From NCBI GenBank assembly GCA_021778115.1, contig JAJYCS010000002.1, positions 1 to 64,000 of the forward strand: a DNA stretch of 64,000 bases, in the 5' to 3' direction. How positions within the stretch are numbered: the first letter of the stretch is position 1; each line of letters begins with the position of its first letter. Below the pieces are notes generated by a model that worked only from the letters and a program-made list of their open reading frames with translations, was not told where the DNA came from and searched no databases. A program made the position numbers and the translations under genes. The DNA is from Deltaproteobacteria bacterium (GTDB lineage Bacteria; Desulfobacterota; Desulfuromonadia; Geobacterales; Pseudopelobacteraceae). Positions 1 through 7,414 of the stretch are shown here, one piece after another.

Positions 1-111
1 GGGGAAGGTGGCGCCTGCCCCGTTGATCAGGGTCTCGGCGCCGGCGGTACCGGCCGACAGGGCGCAGGCGAAGAGCGCCAGGGTGATAAATGCCTTACGA
101 ACAGCGTTCAC
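1..111 (-). CDS. pstS: Phosphate ABC transporter substrate-binding protein PstS, N-terminal fragment
   Basis: Only the first 37 codons are inside the window. The start is GTG at 111, with an AAGGAGG ribosome site 7-9 bases upstream. The peptide has a basic start (MNAVRKAF), a hydrophobic signal-peptide core, an Ala-rich cleavage region, then ETLINGAGATFP. The INGAGATFP block is the characteristic mature N-terminus of PstS, where the backbone binds phosphate. PstS is the periplasmic phosphate receptor of the PstSCAB importer. It is preceded by a Pho box and -10 element, so PhoB control is expected. The rest of the gene, and probably pstCAB, lies beyond the left edge. Confidence 0.88.
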   Translation of the reverse strand, partial: MNAVRKAFITLALFACALSAGTAGAETLINGAGATFP

Positions 112-154
112 AGTTGTATCCTCCTTGGGGTTAATGGCACAAACCATTGTGCCT

Positions 155-188
155 GTTATAGCGCCCTAATGTGACAGTTGTGTTACGG
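155..188 (-). promoter_or_regulatory. Pho box and -10 element of pstS
   Basis: On the minus strand two 7-mers 11 bases apart, CGTAACA and TGTCACA (second unit in context CTGTCACATT), match the PhoB direct-repeat pattern, with the second unit standing in for the -35. Ten bases after CTGTCAC is TATAAC (155-160), the usual Pho promoter distance. The box overlaps the last codons and stop of the upstream GH3 gene, so pstS can be driven separately from it. Confidence 0.75.
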
Positions 189-1782
189 AGCGGCAAAGGG
201 TTGGTAACGTTTCACCCGCAGCTGCGGCATGGTGGAGCAGGAGGTCGGCCACCAGTTCTCCGGTCAGGGTGGGATCGATATGGGGGATCTTGCTCTGCCC
301 CCCCAGCTTTCCCCGTGCGGCGCTAGACCAGTCATAGATCAGCGCTTCAGGCGCCAGCAACACCTCGGGACGGTTGATACGTCCCTGCCGGCGGAAGGCG
401 GCGTAATCGGCATTGGACGCCATCAGGTGTTGATCGAGGAACGCTGCGGCCTGTTGGGCTGAAACCTGGGTATCGCGGCAGGCCAGGACCCACTGGTGAC
501 GCCGCTTGGGAATATCGGGCCCCACCATGAACTCACGGACGCCGTCCGCGGCATCCGTGGCATTGAGGGCGGCAACGGCATCTTCAACCTCGGCCTGGGT
601 GATCTTTTCCTCGAACCGGTCCAGGAACTTGTCGCGGCCGGTAAATACGATCCGGTACTGCTCGGTATCGAGAAAGCGCAGCGTGTCGCCGATATGGTAG
701 CGCCACAGACCGGCGCAGGTGGAGAGGATCACGGCATAGCGTTCGCCGACCATTACTTCCGACAGCGGGATGGCCTGCGCATCCGGACGGGGGGCGCCGG
801 TCTCATCCAGCTGGCTGATCGGGACAAACTCAAAAAAGGCGCCGTAGTAGGGGGTGAGGCGCATGGTCCGCTCTCCCTGGAGCTGAAAGCCCATGAACGC
901 CTCGGAGGAGGGGAGGAGCTCAAGGAACCGGGGGCCGCCTGCCGGGAAGAGGCGCTCGAACTCGCCGGCATAGGGGGTCAGGCTGGCGCCGCCATGGATG
1001 ATCAGCTCCAACTGCGGCAGCGCCTGGGAGAGGGGGGCGTCGGCAAGCTGCCGGACCCGTTGGAGCAGCAGCAGGATCCAGGGGGGAACCCCGGAGATGA
1101 CCCGGATGTTGCGGTTCTGCAGGAGCAGGTGGGCCATCCCCTGCAGCCGTTCTTCCCAGGGGGCCGCGGAGAGCGGTTCTCGCGGCTCGATGAATGGACG
1201 CAGCCAGTCTGGACGATCCCGCAGGGTGATGCCACTCATGTCACCGGAGAGTACACCGTTCCCCAGAGAGGTCAGGCGGGTGCTGCCGGCCATGTACAGC
1301 GCCGAACTGCCGATGAGGCGGCTGCCCGGCTCGGCGGCCAGATAGCAGGCCAGCATATCCAGGGCCGCACGCCGGTTGGCGGCAAACATCTCATGGGTGA
1401 ACGGGATATACTTGGTGGGGGCGGTGGTGCCGGAGGTCTCACAGAAGAAGGGGATGAGGCCAGGCCAGGTCTGGTCCCGCAGCTCCAGGCGTTTCACGGC
1501 GCCGTTGTCCACCAGCTGCGGACCGAAGTAGTCATCCCAGAACTGGCGGTAGGTGCGCAGCGGCACCTGACGCTGAAACGCTCGGTACATCCGCTCGAAG
1601 GGTAGCCGGGCCAGGGAGTCGAAGCCGTGGTCATGGCCGAAGCGGGTTTCGGCGGCTCGCTTGACCAAGAGCGGCAGCAGCTCGCGCTGGGCCGTCAGCG
1701 GGTCGCGGAGCCGAAAACCGCGGGCTCGGATATCGGCAGCGGCGCGGAGTGGCAGAGAAAGTAACCCAACAGGCAGCATCAT
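166..1782 (-). CDS. GH3-family acyl-adenylate/amino-acid conjugating enzyme
   Basis: 538 residues. The family (plant GH3/JAR1 relatives) activates a carboxylic acid with ATP and transfers the acyl group to an amino acid amine; the substrate here is unknown. Visible support: ETSGTTAPTK at about residue 115, the ATP-binding loop of this superfamily, followed by the GH3-type YIPFT; later an IIHGGAS block and a C-terminal GRDKFLDRFEEK stretch in the ATP-binding region. Length suits bacterial GH3 proteins. The ATG at 1782 has an AAGGAT ribosome site; a longer TTG start at 1800 is less likely. It sits 37 bases downstream of an alpha/beta hydrolase and ends 54 bases before pstS, its stop lying within the pstS Pho box. 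No membrane segment or signal peptide is apparent. Confidence 0.8.
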   Translation of the reverse strand: MMLPVGLLSLPLRAAADIRARGFRLRDPLTAQRELLPLLVKRAAETRFGHDHGFDSLARLPFERMYRAFQRQVPLRTYRQFWDDYFGPQLVDNGAVKRLELRDQTWPGLIPFFCETSGTTAPTKYIPFTHEMFAANRRAALDMLACYLAAEPGSRLIGSSALYMAGSTRLTSLGNGVLSGDMSGITLRDRPDWLRPFIEPREPLSAAPWEERLQGMAHLLLQNRNIRVISGVPPWILLLLQRVRQLADAPLSQALPQLELIIHGGASLTPYAGEFERLFPAGGPRFLELLPSSEAFMGFQLQGERTMRLTPYYGAFFEFVPISQLDETGAPRPDAQAIPLSEVMVGERYAVILSTCAGLWRYHIGDTLRFLDTEQYRIVFTGRDKFLDRFEEKITQAEVEDAVAALNATDAADGVREFMVGPDIPKRRHQWVLACRDTQVSAQQAAAFLDQHLMASNADYAAFRRQGRINRPEVLLAPEALIYDWSSAARGKLGGQSKIPHIDPTLTGELVADLLLHHAAAAGETLPTLCRSVTQLSH

Positions 1783-1819
1783 GGGGATCCTTGTAGGCAA
1801 ACGGTCAGGTGCAGCAGCC

Positions 1820-2902
1820 CTACACGGCGGCCCAGAGCGGTTCCCGGTGCAGCCGCTCCAGCCAGTGTTCGAGGCGTGGATTGAAACAGTGCTGGTGGAA
1901 TATCAGGGAGGCATGGGGTACCGGATCGCCGGGATCCGGCGAGCCGACCACCCGTGTGGTGCCGTTGGGAAAGAGGGCCTTGAATCTCTCCTGGTCCTGC
2001 AGCAGGCCCAGGGTGGGCGAACCAGCCACCAGGATGTTGGCCTCATCCTCGGCGGCCAGGAGCAGGGTCGGACCGTCAAACACGCTGGACCGGTCGCAGG
2101 GGGTGCTGAAATCCCGCAGTGCCAGGACCCGCTGATACCCACCCAGGGCCGAGGTCTGCTCCAGCACGCCGAAGATCCGGCTGCGGATCGTCAGGTGCCG
2201 CCCGCTTACGGGGCGGTTCTCGGCGCCGGCCTCAAACAGGGTGTAAAAGCAGCGCCGCGCCCGTTCCACCTGTCGCTGCAGCCCTTCCCGGTCGGCCGGG
2301 TCCACCTCCAGTATCTTCCGCAGGTTCGATTCGAGCATTCGCACCCCGCCGCTCCGTTCCCCTTTGGGGCGCACCAGATCATCGGTGCAGAGCACCGGGC
2401 TGATCAGCAGCAGGCCGCGCAGCATCCCATGGATCGCCTCCGTCGCCTGGCGCAGGTACTGTACCAGCAGGCCGGCGCCGAAGCTGACCCCCAGCAGTGT
2501 CGGCCGGCGTCCCTGGGCGGCAAGGTCGGCGATCAGGTCGCTCAGTTGTGCGCAGAACAGCGCCTGGCTGAAGCCGTTACGGGGAAAATTCAGGTAGTAG
2601 ATGCTGCCGTAACGCCGCAGGAGTGGTCTCTGAAACTCCAGCGCCTCCGTTGCATCCGGGACGAATCCCCCCACCACGATGGTGGGATGGGGCCCCTCCC
2701 CCTTCTCCTTATACAGCCGGCAGTGCACGCTGTGCAGGTCCTGGTAACGGTTGCGCAGTGCCAATTCGGCCGGTCGCTTGCGGGGTGTATACGGCTTGAT
2801 GGCCATGGTGCGGAACAGGCCGGCAGTGGCGGTGACGACGTGCAACAGTGCCGGATGGCGTACCGACAGCGGTTGCAGGTGTTTCTGCAGAAGCTGGCGC
2901 AT
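1820..2902 (-). CDS. Alpha/beta hydrolase, possible acyl hydrolase or thioesterase
   Basis: 360 residues. The nucleophile elbow GVSFG places the Ser at about residue 140; upstream is VGGFVPD, an oxyanion-hole type loop. Candidate acid and base are in LLLAAEDEAN and the late PHASLIFHQH segment, in the order expected for the fold. A strong GAGGAGGAGA ribosome site precedes ATG 2902. It lies between the partner-switching genes and the GH3 gene, all in one direction, so a shared acyl substrate or opposing make-and-break chemistry with GH3 is plausible but inferred. The substrate cannot be told from sequence. Confidence 0.75.
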   Translation of the reverse strand: MRQLLQKHLQPLSVRHPALLHVVTATAGLFRTMAIKPYTPRKRPAELALRNRYQDLHSVHCRLYKEKGEGPHPTIVVGGFVPDATEALEFQRPLLRRYGSIYYLNFPRNGFSQALFCAQLSDLIADLAAQGRRPTLLGVSFGAGLLVQYLRQATEAIHGMLRGLLLISPVLCTDDLVRPKGERSGGVRMLESNLRKILEVDPADREGLQRQVERARRCFYTLFEAGAENRPVSGRHLTIRSRIFGVLEQTSALGGYQRVLALRDFSTPCDRSSVFDGPTLLLAAEDEANILVAGSPTLGLLQDQERFKALFPNGTTRVVGSPDPGDPVPHASLIFHQHCFNPRLEHWLERLHREPLWAAV

Positions 2903-2989
2903 GGTCTCCTCCTCGCTTGGTATGGGAGGCAGTAGACCAGAGGCAGGTTACAGCGGGGTGGCAGCTGCGGAAAAGCTGTGTGGCATCGT

Positions 2990-3145
2990 TTAATCGGCTT
3001 CGTCAAACAGCATGCGGGAGAGGTACTCGCCGTAGTAGCGGCGGTTTTCATCCTTGAGTTCCTTGGCCAGACCGTGAAACTTGGTGATCTGTCGGTCCAG
3101 ATCGGCCAGGGGGTCGCGCAGGCAGAGCAGTCGGGTCAGAAACAT
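2990..3145 (-). CDS. Conserved-looking 51-residue protein of unknown function
   Basis: A small frame starts at ATG 3145, with AGGAG about 6 bases upstream, and ends at TAA 2990. The product has a short hydrophobic start (MFLTRLLCLRDP), then a charged helix-forming stretch (QITKFHGLAKELKDENRRYY). It fills the gap between the STAS gene and the hydrolase in the same direction, with 14 bases to the STAS stop. I do not recognise the family. Codon choice and the ribosome site support it as real; a small adaptor or regulator for the module is only a guess. Confidence 0.55.
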   Translation of the reverse strand: MFLTRLLCLRDPLADLDRQITKFHGLAKELKDENRRYYGEYLSRMLFDEAD

Positions 3146-3159
3146 GGGGGTACTCCTGT

Positions 3160-3474
3160 TCAGGCCCCGAGTTCGCGGGCCATGAGAAAGATGCCGGTCA
3201 TCTTGAACAGCATGCTGTTCATCTGGTTGAGGCCGCTGATCTGCACCTCCGCCTGTTTCTCGCTTTTGAGGCTCTTTATGGTGCGGAGCAGCAGGGCGAT
3301 CCCCATTGAGTTGATCCGGCCGACGTTGCTGAAATCAAGCTGAACCGTGGGTGATGAGGCCTGACGGACCACATCTTCCAGATGACGGTCGGCATGGGCA
3401 TCGATGTTTCCGTGAAACAAGAACGAAGTCCGTTGCGGCTCTTGGGTGTAGGCTACCTTGAAGGTCTGTTCCAT
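3160..3474 (-). CDS. STAS-domain protein (anti-anti-sigma factor type)
   Basis: 104 residues, the size of a lone STAS domain such as SpoIIAA or RsbV. The segment QLDFSNVGRINSMGIALLLR is the expected beta-strand, phosphorylation loop and helix; the Ser in NSMG is the predicted kinase target. In known systems the unphosphorylated form binds the HATPase partner and frees its target. The HATPase and a SpoIIE-type phosphatase are the next genes upstream, giving a complete three-part switch. No sigma factor is nearby, so the output may be an enzyme or signalling protein rather than transcription. Confidence 0.85.
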   Translation of the reverse strand: MEQTFKVAYTQEPQRTSFLFHGNIDAHADRHLEDVVRQASSPTVQLDFSNVGRINSMGIALLLRTIKSLKSEKQAEVQISGLNQMNSMLFKMTGIFLMARELGA

Positions 3475-3492
3475 GGTGGTTCGTATTCTCCT

Positions 3493-4095
3493 TTACGGCG
3501 TGGTGGCGTCCACTGGCGCCGGCCGCAGTTGCAGGCAGCCGCCCACTACGGTCTCCCGGCCGGGGCGTATATTGACGTAGAACTGGTCCAGGAGGCGCCA
3601 CATGAAGAACAGCCCCCGGCCTGCCCGCTCCGGGTCAGGGGCGGCGGTGGCGGTATTTATGGCCAGAAAACTGAACACCTGGGCCGCGGTGAGGGTCCCC
3701 CAGCTGTCCCGCACCTCAAGGGCCAGACGAGCGCCGTCATAGCTGTAGCGCAGCCGTATCTGCTCCATCGGGAGGAGCCGGCGCGGGTGGCCCTTGCTGA
3801 ACAGGCAGGCGCCGCTGCTGTCGCGGGGGGCGGCATAGAGGGCATTTTCCAGCATCTCGTCCGCCATCAGCCCGGCCTTCTGGCACAACAGGGCACGTGA
3901 TTCATCCTGGTCGCCGATCACCGTCAGCAGCTCATCGATCAGTTCCGGTTTGTCGGCGCTGCCGGTGAGGATGCGTTCCTGGACATCGGGGCCTTCGGGA
4001 AACAGGCCGGCAGTCCCTACCGTCATGCCGCAGCCGGTGAGCGGATCGCCGATAAAGACCATGGTAGCAGGTCCTTGTGATTCTTCTGTCATCAT
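3493..4095 (-). CDS. HATPase-type anti-sigma/serine kinase-like regulator
   Basis: 200 residues. The second half has a GHKL ATPase pattern: the N-box MADEMLENALYAAP with the Mg-coordinating Glu/Asn, EVRDSWG, and a glycine-rich RAGRGLFFMW ATP lid. Family members (RsbW, SpoIIAB) bind and phosphorylate a STAS partner. The first 60 residues are not typical and may be a separate binding segment. ATG 4095 overlaps the phosphatase stop and has GGAG 7 bases upstream, so translation is coupled. The regulated partner of this switch is not visible in the window. Confidence 0.75.
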   Translation of the reverse strand: MMTEESQGPATMVFIGDPLTGCGMTVGTAGLFPEGPDVQERILTGSADKPELIDELLTVIGDQDESRALLCQKAGLMADEMLENALYAAPRDSSGACLFSKGHPRRLLPMEQIRLRYSYDGARLALEVRDSWGTLTAAQVFSFLAINTATAAPDPERAGRGLFFMWRLLDQFYVNIRPGRETVVGGCLQLRPAPVDATTP

Positions 4096-5291
4096 GGGGT
4101 TACTCCTTCATGCCGCGCAACCACCAGGGTCACGTCATCTTCGAAATGGTCCCGGCCGCAAAAGCTACGGGCTGCGGCCAGCAGGGTGTCGCGCAGCTCT
4201 TCCGGGCCGGCCCCGACCTCCCGCTGCAGGAGGTCCGGCAGGCGTTGTTCGGCAAACTGCTCGCCGTGGAGGTTTTCGGCCTCCAGAATGCCGTCACTGA
4301 ACAGGAGCAGCAGGTCGTTGGCGAGAAAGGGGATGGTGGTCTCGGAGTAGCTCACGCCGTCGTCAAACCCCAGCGGAAAGCCGGGATCAAGGTCGATCAG
4401 CTGCCACTTCCCCGCGGCGCCGGAGCGGTGATAGGGATAGGGATGCCCGGCGGAGGCTATGGTGGCGGTCCCTTTCTGACGGTCAATGATCGCCAGAAGG
4501 GCGGTCATCAGGAGGCGCCCCTTGCCGGTGGCCCGGATGGCCCGGTTAATGCCCCCCAGAAATTGGGAAGGGGTCAACAGGCCGCTGTCCATGAGGGTCT
4601 GCAGGCCGGCCTTGGCTGCGGTTGTCACCAGCCCTGCCTGCACGCCGTGGCCGGTGACATCGGCAACCAGAAGACCCAGCCGATGCTCGTCCAGGGGAAA
4701 GACGTCGTACACATCGCCGCTGATCTCCGAGGAATGCACCAGACCGGCCGCCACCATGACACCGGCGTGACGCAGCGGGGTGACCGGCAGGAGGGCGGTC
4801 TGCACCTGGCGGGCCAGTTCAACTTCGTCCCGGATCCGCTGGCCGAGGCGCTGCAGGGTATCCAGCAGACCGGCCTGACTTTGGGATATGGCCATCATCA
4901 GATCGGCCACCGCGACAACACCGGTGCAGCTTCCCGCACTGCAGACCCCCAAACAGTCGTTTTCCAGGCGAGGGTCCAGTTGCAGCAACTCCTGCAGACC
5001 GGTGTGGATATCCAGCTCTCCGGCAAGCAAAAGCGGCGTTGCGGCCAGCAGCTCGACGATCGGCTTGCGGCCGTAGAGCTCCCGGGCAAAGGGGCGGGCC
5101 AGATGGTTGGAGAACAGTTCCCGGCGGCTGATGATCCCCACCGGCTCCCCGTCCGCAAGCACCGGCAGGGCCAGCAGGCCCGTCTCCTGCCGGAACCGTT
5201 CGATCACCTGATTGACGGTGATATCCGACTGCACCGGCGACACCGGTCTGGCCACCGTCTCCAGTCGGGGAACGTCAAGATCTGTCAGCAC
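4092..5291 (-). CDS. CBS-domain SpoIIE/RsbU-type serine phosphatase
   Basis: 399 residues. Residues about 10-150 form a CBS pair (TVNQVIERF, LPVLADGEPVGIISRRELF, TGVVAVADLMMAI), a nucleotide-sensing module. A short linker with ELARQVQTALLP leads to a PP2C/SpoIIE domain with SGDVYDVFPL, LLVADVTGHGVQAGL and LLLFSDGILEA, which carry the metal-binding aspartates. The predicted job is dephosphorylating the STAS partner two genes downstream. The start is GTG 5291 behind a GGGGGG tract and overlaps the 61-residue upstream gene. The CBS input suggests control by adenine nucleotides; that part is inference. Confidence 0.85.
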   Translation of the reverse strand: MLTDLDVPRLETVARPVSPVQSDITVNQVIERFRQETGLLALPVLADGEPVGIISRRELFSNHLARPFARELYGRKPIVELLAATPLLLAGELDIHTGLQELLQLDPRLENDCLGVCSAGSCTGVVAVADLMMAISQSQAGLLDTLQRLGQRIRDEVELARQVQTALLPVTPLRHAGVMVAAGLVHSSEISGDVYDVFPLDEHRLGLLVADVTGHGVQAGLVTTAAKAGLQTLMDSGLLTPSQFLGGINRAIRATGKGRLLMTALLAIIDRQKGTATIASAGHPYPYHRSGAAGKWQLIDLDPGFPLGFDDGVSYSETTIPFLANDLLLLFSDGILEAENLHGEQFAEQRLPDLLQREVGAGPEELRDTLLAAARSFCGRDHFEDDVTLVVARHEGVTP

Positions 5292-5470
5292 AGTCCCCCC
5301 ATCAGCTGCCGCAGGTTCTGCGGCGTGCCGGCGGTAGGAAGGCTGTTGCTGCGGTGGCAGGCGCCACAGGTCAGGTCACCCTGGGCTACCCGCACCCACA
5401 GGGTCCGGTTTTCGCTGTCGCACCAGTCACAGCTCCACTGGTAATAATCGTCAAGGGTCTTGAATTTCAT
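5285..5470 (-). CDS. Small Cys-rich protein (61 residues), zinc-ribbon-like
   Basis: ATG 5470 follows AAAGGAG. The product has two CxxC pairs, CDWC near residue 14 and CGAC near residue 35, spaced like a zinc ribbon. CGACH also matches the heme motif CxxCH, but there is no signal peptide, so metal binding in the cytoplasm is more likely. Its end overlaps the GTG start of the CBS-SpoIIE gene, making it the first gene of that set. Family not recognised. Confidence 0.6.
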   Translation of the reverse strand: MKFKTLDDYYQWSCDWCDSENRTLWVRVAQGDLTCGACHRSNSLPTAGTPQNLRQLMGGLC

Positions 5471-5571
5471 GGCTGCACTCCTTTCGCGCAGTGTCTGTAT
5501 GATGCTACGATAGCCGGCGTTCGTTGCAGCCAGGTGACAGACGGCCTAAGTCTTGGTAACAAAGCCGCCGT

Positions 5572-5778
5572 TTAACAGGGTGCAACCTGGGCCGCTATCA
5601 GATCGCAGCCGCAATGGATGGCCCGGCCGCTGTTGCCGTTGTCGGCGTAGACCGTCTTCAGGGTGGCGCCACAGGCGTAGGTAATGACCTCCATCTTGAA
5701 ACGGGGGAGATGGTTGTCCTCACGGCGCGAAACAATGGGGCTGCCGCAGTCCAGGCAGGATTCTTCTCTATGGTACAT
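5572..5778 (-). CDS. Small Cys-rich protein (68 residues)
   Basis: ATG 5778 has GGAGG about 8 bases upstream. Cys pairs are CLDC near residue 8 and CGC near residue 53, with a single Cys in YACGATLK and a C-terminal Cys. The pattern suggests a small metal-binding fold. It points the same way as the 61-residue Cys-rich gene 100 bases downstream. Not recognised; hypothetical. Confidence 0.5.
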   Translation of the reverse strand: MYHREESCLDCGSPIVSRREDNHLPRFKMEVITYACGATLKTVYADNGNSGRAIHCGCDLIAAQVAPC

Positions 5779-5808
5779 GACAAGGTGCCTCCGCTAGGGT
5801 GAGTTCAT

Positions 5809-6381
5809 TTACATGCTGTGAGGATAGTGTACAGGTGTGTCAACGTGGTTGCGTTCTACCGAATCTTGCGTAACATCCGTAGTCGTAGAGGGAGGTGGGA
5901 GTTTCTTGAGATGGGTGAGGACTGGAAGCAACAGCAGATAGAGGAAGACGGAGGTGGGGGAAACGGTCACCAGCCAGGCTGCCACGGCTTTAAGCGTGAG
6001 TGAGCCGGCGAGGCCAACGGAGATGTCGTTGCTGTGAGTAAGGGGGTTGGCCAGAAGATGGTCGGGGATGGGTGTTCCCCAGGTGAACCAGTGGTTACCC
6101 AGCGTATAAAAGGGGACCAGCAGCGAGAGCTGCAGCGGATAGACCAGATAGTTGACCGTTTGCAACAGCAGCTGGTTGAGCCGGAAGCGGGCCGCAATCA
6201 CGAGGCACAGCAGGGTGGTGCCGAGCAGCAACGGCATGGTGCCGATGGCGATGCCGAGACTGCAGGTCGCTGCCAGCCGCTTCGGGGTCAGGCCGCTGGT
6301 CAGGATCGGCTGCAGCCGGTGCCTGAACGCGGGGACAAGCGATCGTCGGCGCGACGCCTCAGACCCGGTCGTGGTGGACAT
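5809..6381 (-). CDS. DUF2062 membrane protein
   Basis: 190 residues. A basic N-terminus precedes about three hydrophobic segments (SLGIAIGTMPLLLGTTLL, the LVYPLQLSLLVPFY region, and VSPTSVFLYLLLLPVL). The GIAIGTMP turn and later glycine-rich helix are typical of DUF2062, found alone or attached to glycosyltransferases in proteobacteria; no activity is established. The start overlaps the end of the Lgt-like gene by 23 bases, so it is probably co-translated with that operon. The last 30 residues are polar and unstructured. Confidence 0.65.
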   Translation of the reverse strand: MSTTTGSEASRRRSLVPAFRHRLQPILTSGLTPKRLAATCSLGIAIGTMPLLLGTTLLCLVIAARFRLNQLLLQTVNYLVYPLQLSLLVPFYTLGNHWFTWGTPIPDHLLANPLTHSNDISVGLAGSLTLKAVAAWLVTVSPTSVFLYLLLLPVLTHLKKLPPPSTTTDVTQDSVERNHVDTPVHYPHSM

Positions 6382-7414
6382 GGTAGCGTACCAGTGCGCC
6401 GGTGACGGTGCTGCGGCCGGTGTACAGGAAGAGCACCAGCCAGACCACCTGGAGGAACAGGACGATGGCCGGTGTCCAGAGCCGTTGCAGGCCTACGCTG
6501 AAGACCGGTTGGGCCAGCGGTTCAGCCCCCACCAGCAGGGCGACCGTCACGGCGTAGGCCAGACCGGCCAATCCCATGATCTGATAGGCCGAAATGCGGC
6601 CCGTGCCCCGGTAATCGGCCCGCCAGGTCTCCGAAAGGGCGCGCCAGCCCTGGGTGACGCCTGCCGCCAGCAGAAAGGCGGCCAGATGGTGGGCGCCCAG
6701 AAACAGCCCGATCGCCAGCAGGCCGCAGGCGGTGTACAGCACGGCGGTCACCGCCTGGATCGGTAGCAGTTCGACCCCTTCAAGGCCGGCGGCGTAGGCG
6801 GCCTTCTTAGTGCTGCCGTAAAACCTGAGACCCCGGCCGCTGAACAGGCCTCTGAGCCAGCCTTCCGTCTCGGCCAGCGGTCTGCCGTAACAACAGCCGA
6901 AGCTGATGCAGGCCAGCCGTCCCAGTCCTTCGCCAAAGGCGTAGGCGATGGCAATGGCCGCATAGGTGGCCATGATCGGCAGCTGGAAGCCAAAGGCGAC
7001 GCCGGCGGTCCGGTTTACCAGCAGGACGAGCGGCGGCGTGAGCAGCATGCCGACAAACACCGCCCCACCGACGGTGAAGGTATGGGCCTTTTTTTCCACC
7101 AGCCGCGCCACCAGCCGCGAGGCGGGCACGCAGCAGGAAAGCAGGGCCACCGCCAGCAGGGCGATCCCCAGCGGAGCGACCCCCACCGCTCCCAGGAGCA
7201 CCAGCAGCACCACCAGCGCCACCAGATAGGCGTTGGCGGTCAGCAGGCCGTACCAGGTGAAGTTGATACCCTGCCAGCCACCCTCCGGCGTCTTGACGGC
7301 CGGTACCGTCGCGATGATCTGCCAGCGCTCGGCCGGCAGATGGCTAAAACCCCACCAGAGGTACACCAGCATACCGGCCGCAAACGCAGCCAGCATCGTC
7401 AGGTCCGTCAGCAT
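6359..7414 (-). CDS. Prolipoprotein diacylglyceryl transferase (Lgt)-like membrane protein
   Basis: 351 residues, mostly transmembrane (about 8-9 segments). Residues 165-179, GRLACISFGCCYGRP, resemble the Lgt signature region in its GCCYG variant, followed by ELLPIQAVTAVLYT and a late YRGTGRISAYQ block also typical of Lgt relatives. Lgt moves diacylglyceryl from phosphatidylglycerol to a lipobox Cys. This copy is longer than usual and the signature departs from the canonical GRxGNFxN, so the acceptor may differ. ATG 7414 follows AAAGGA and overlaps the PSD-like stop. The context (PSD-like protein and a large unknown protein) suggests specialised lipid chemistry rather than general lipoprotein maturation. 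Confidence 0.7.
   Translation of the reverse strand: MLTDLTMLAAFAAGMLVYLWWGFSHLPAERWQIIATVPAVKTPEGGWQGINFTWYGLLTANAYLVALVVLLVLLGAVGVAPLGIALLAVALLSCCVPASRLVARLVEKKAHTFTVGGAVFVGMLLTPPLVLLVNRTAGVAFGFQLPIMATYAAIAIAYAFGEGLGRLACISFGCCYGRPLAETEGWLRGLFSGRGLRFYGSTKKAAYAAGLEGVELLPIQAVTAVLYTACGLLAIGLFLGAHHLAAFLLAAGVTQGWRALSETWRADYRGTGRISAYQIMGLAGLAYAVTVALLVGAEPLAQPVFSVGLQRLWTPAIVLFLQVVWLVLFLYTGRSTVTGALVRYHVHHDRV

Noticed and set aside
496-1605. Long plus-strand frame of 369 codons opposite the GH3 gene
   Set aside because: It is the antisense shadow of the GH3 gene in high-GC DNA; it has low-complexity Gly/Gln-rich sequence, no ribosome site and no domain.
5340-5380. CGACH in the 61-residue protein as a cytochrome c heme site
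   Set aside because: There is no signal peptide and the spacing with a second CxxC fits a zinc ribbon better; heme attachment occurs outside the cytoplasm.
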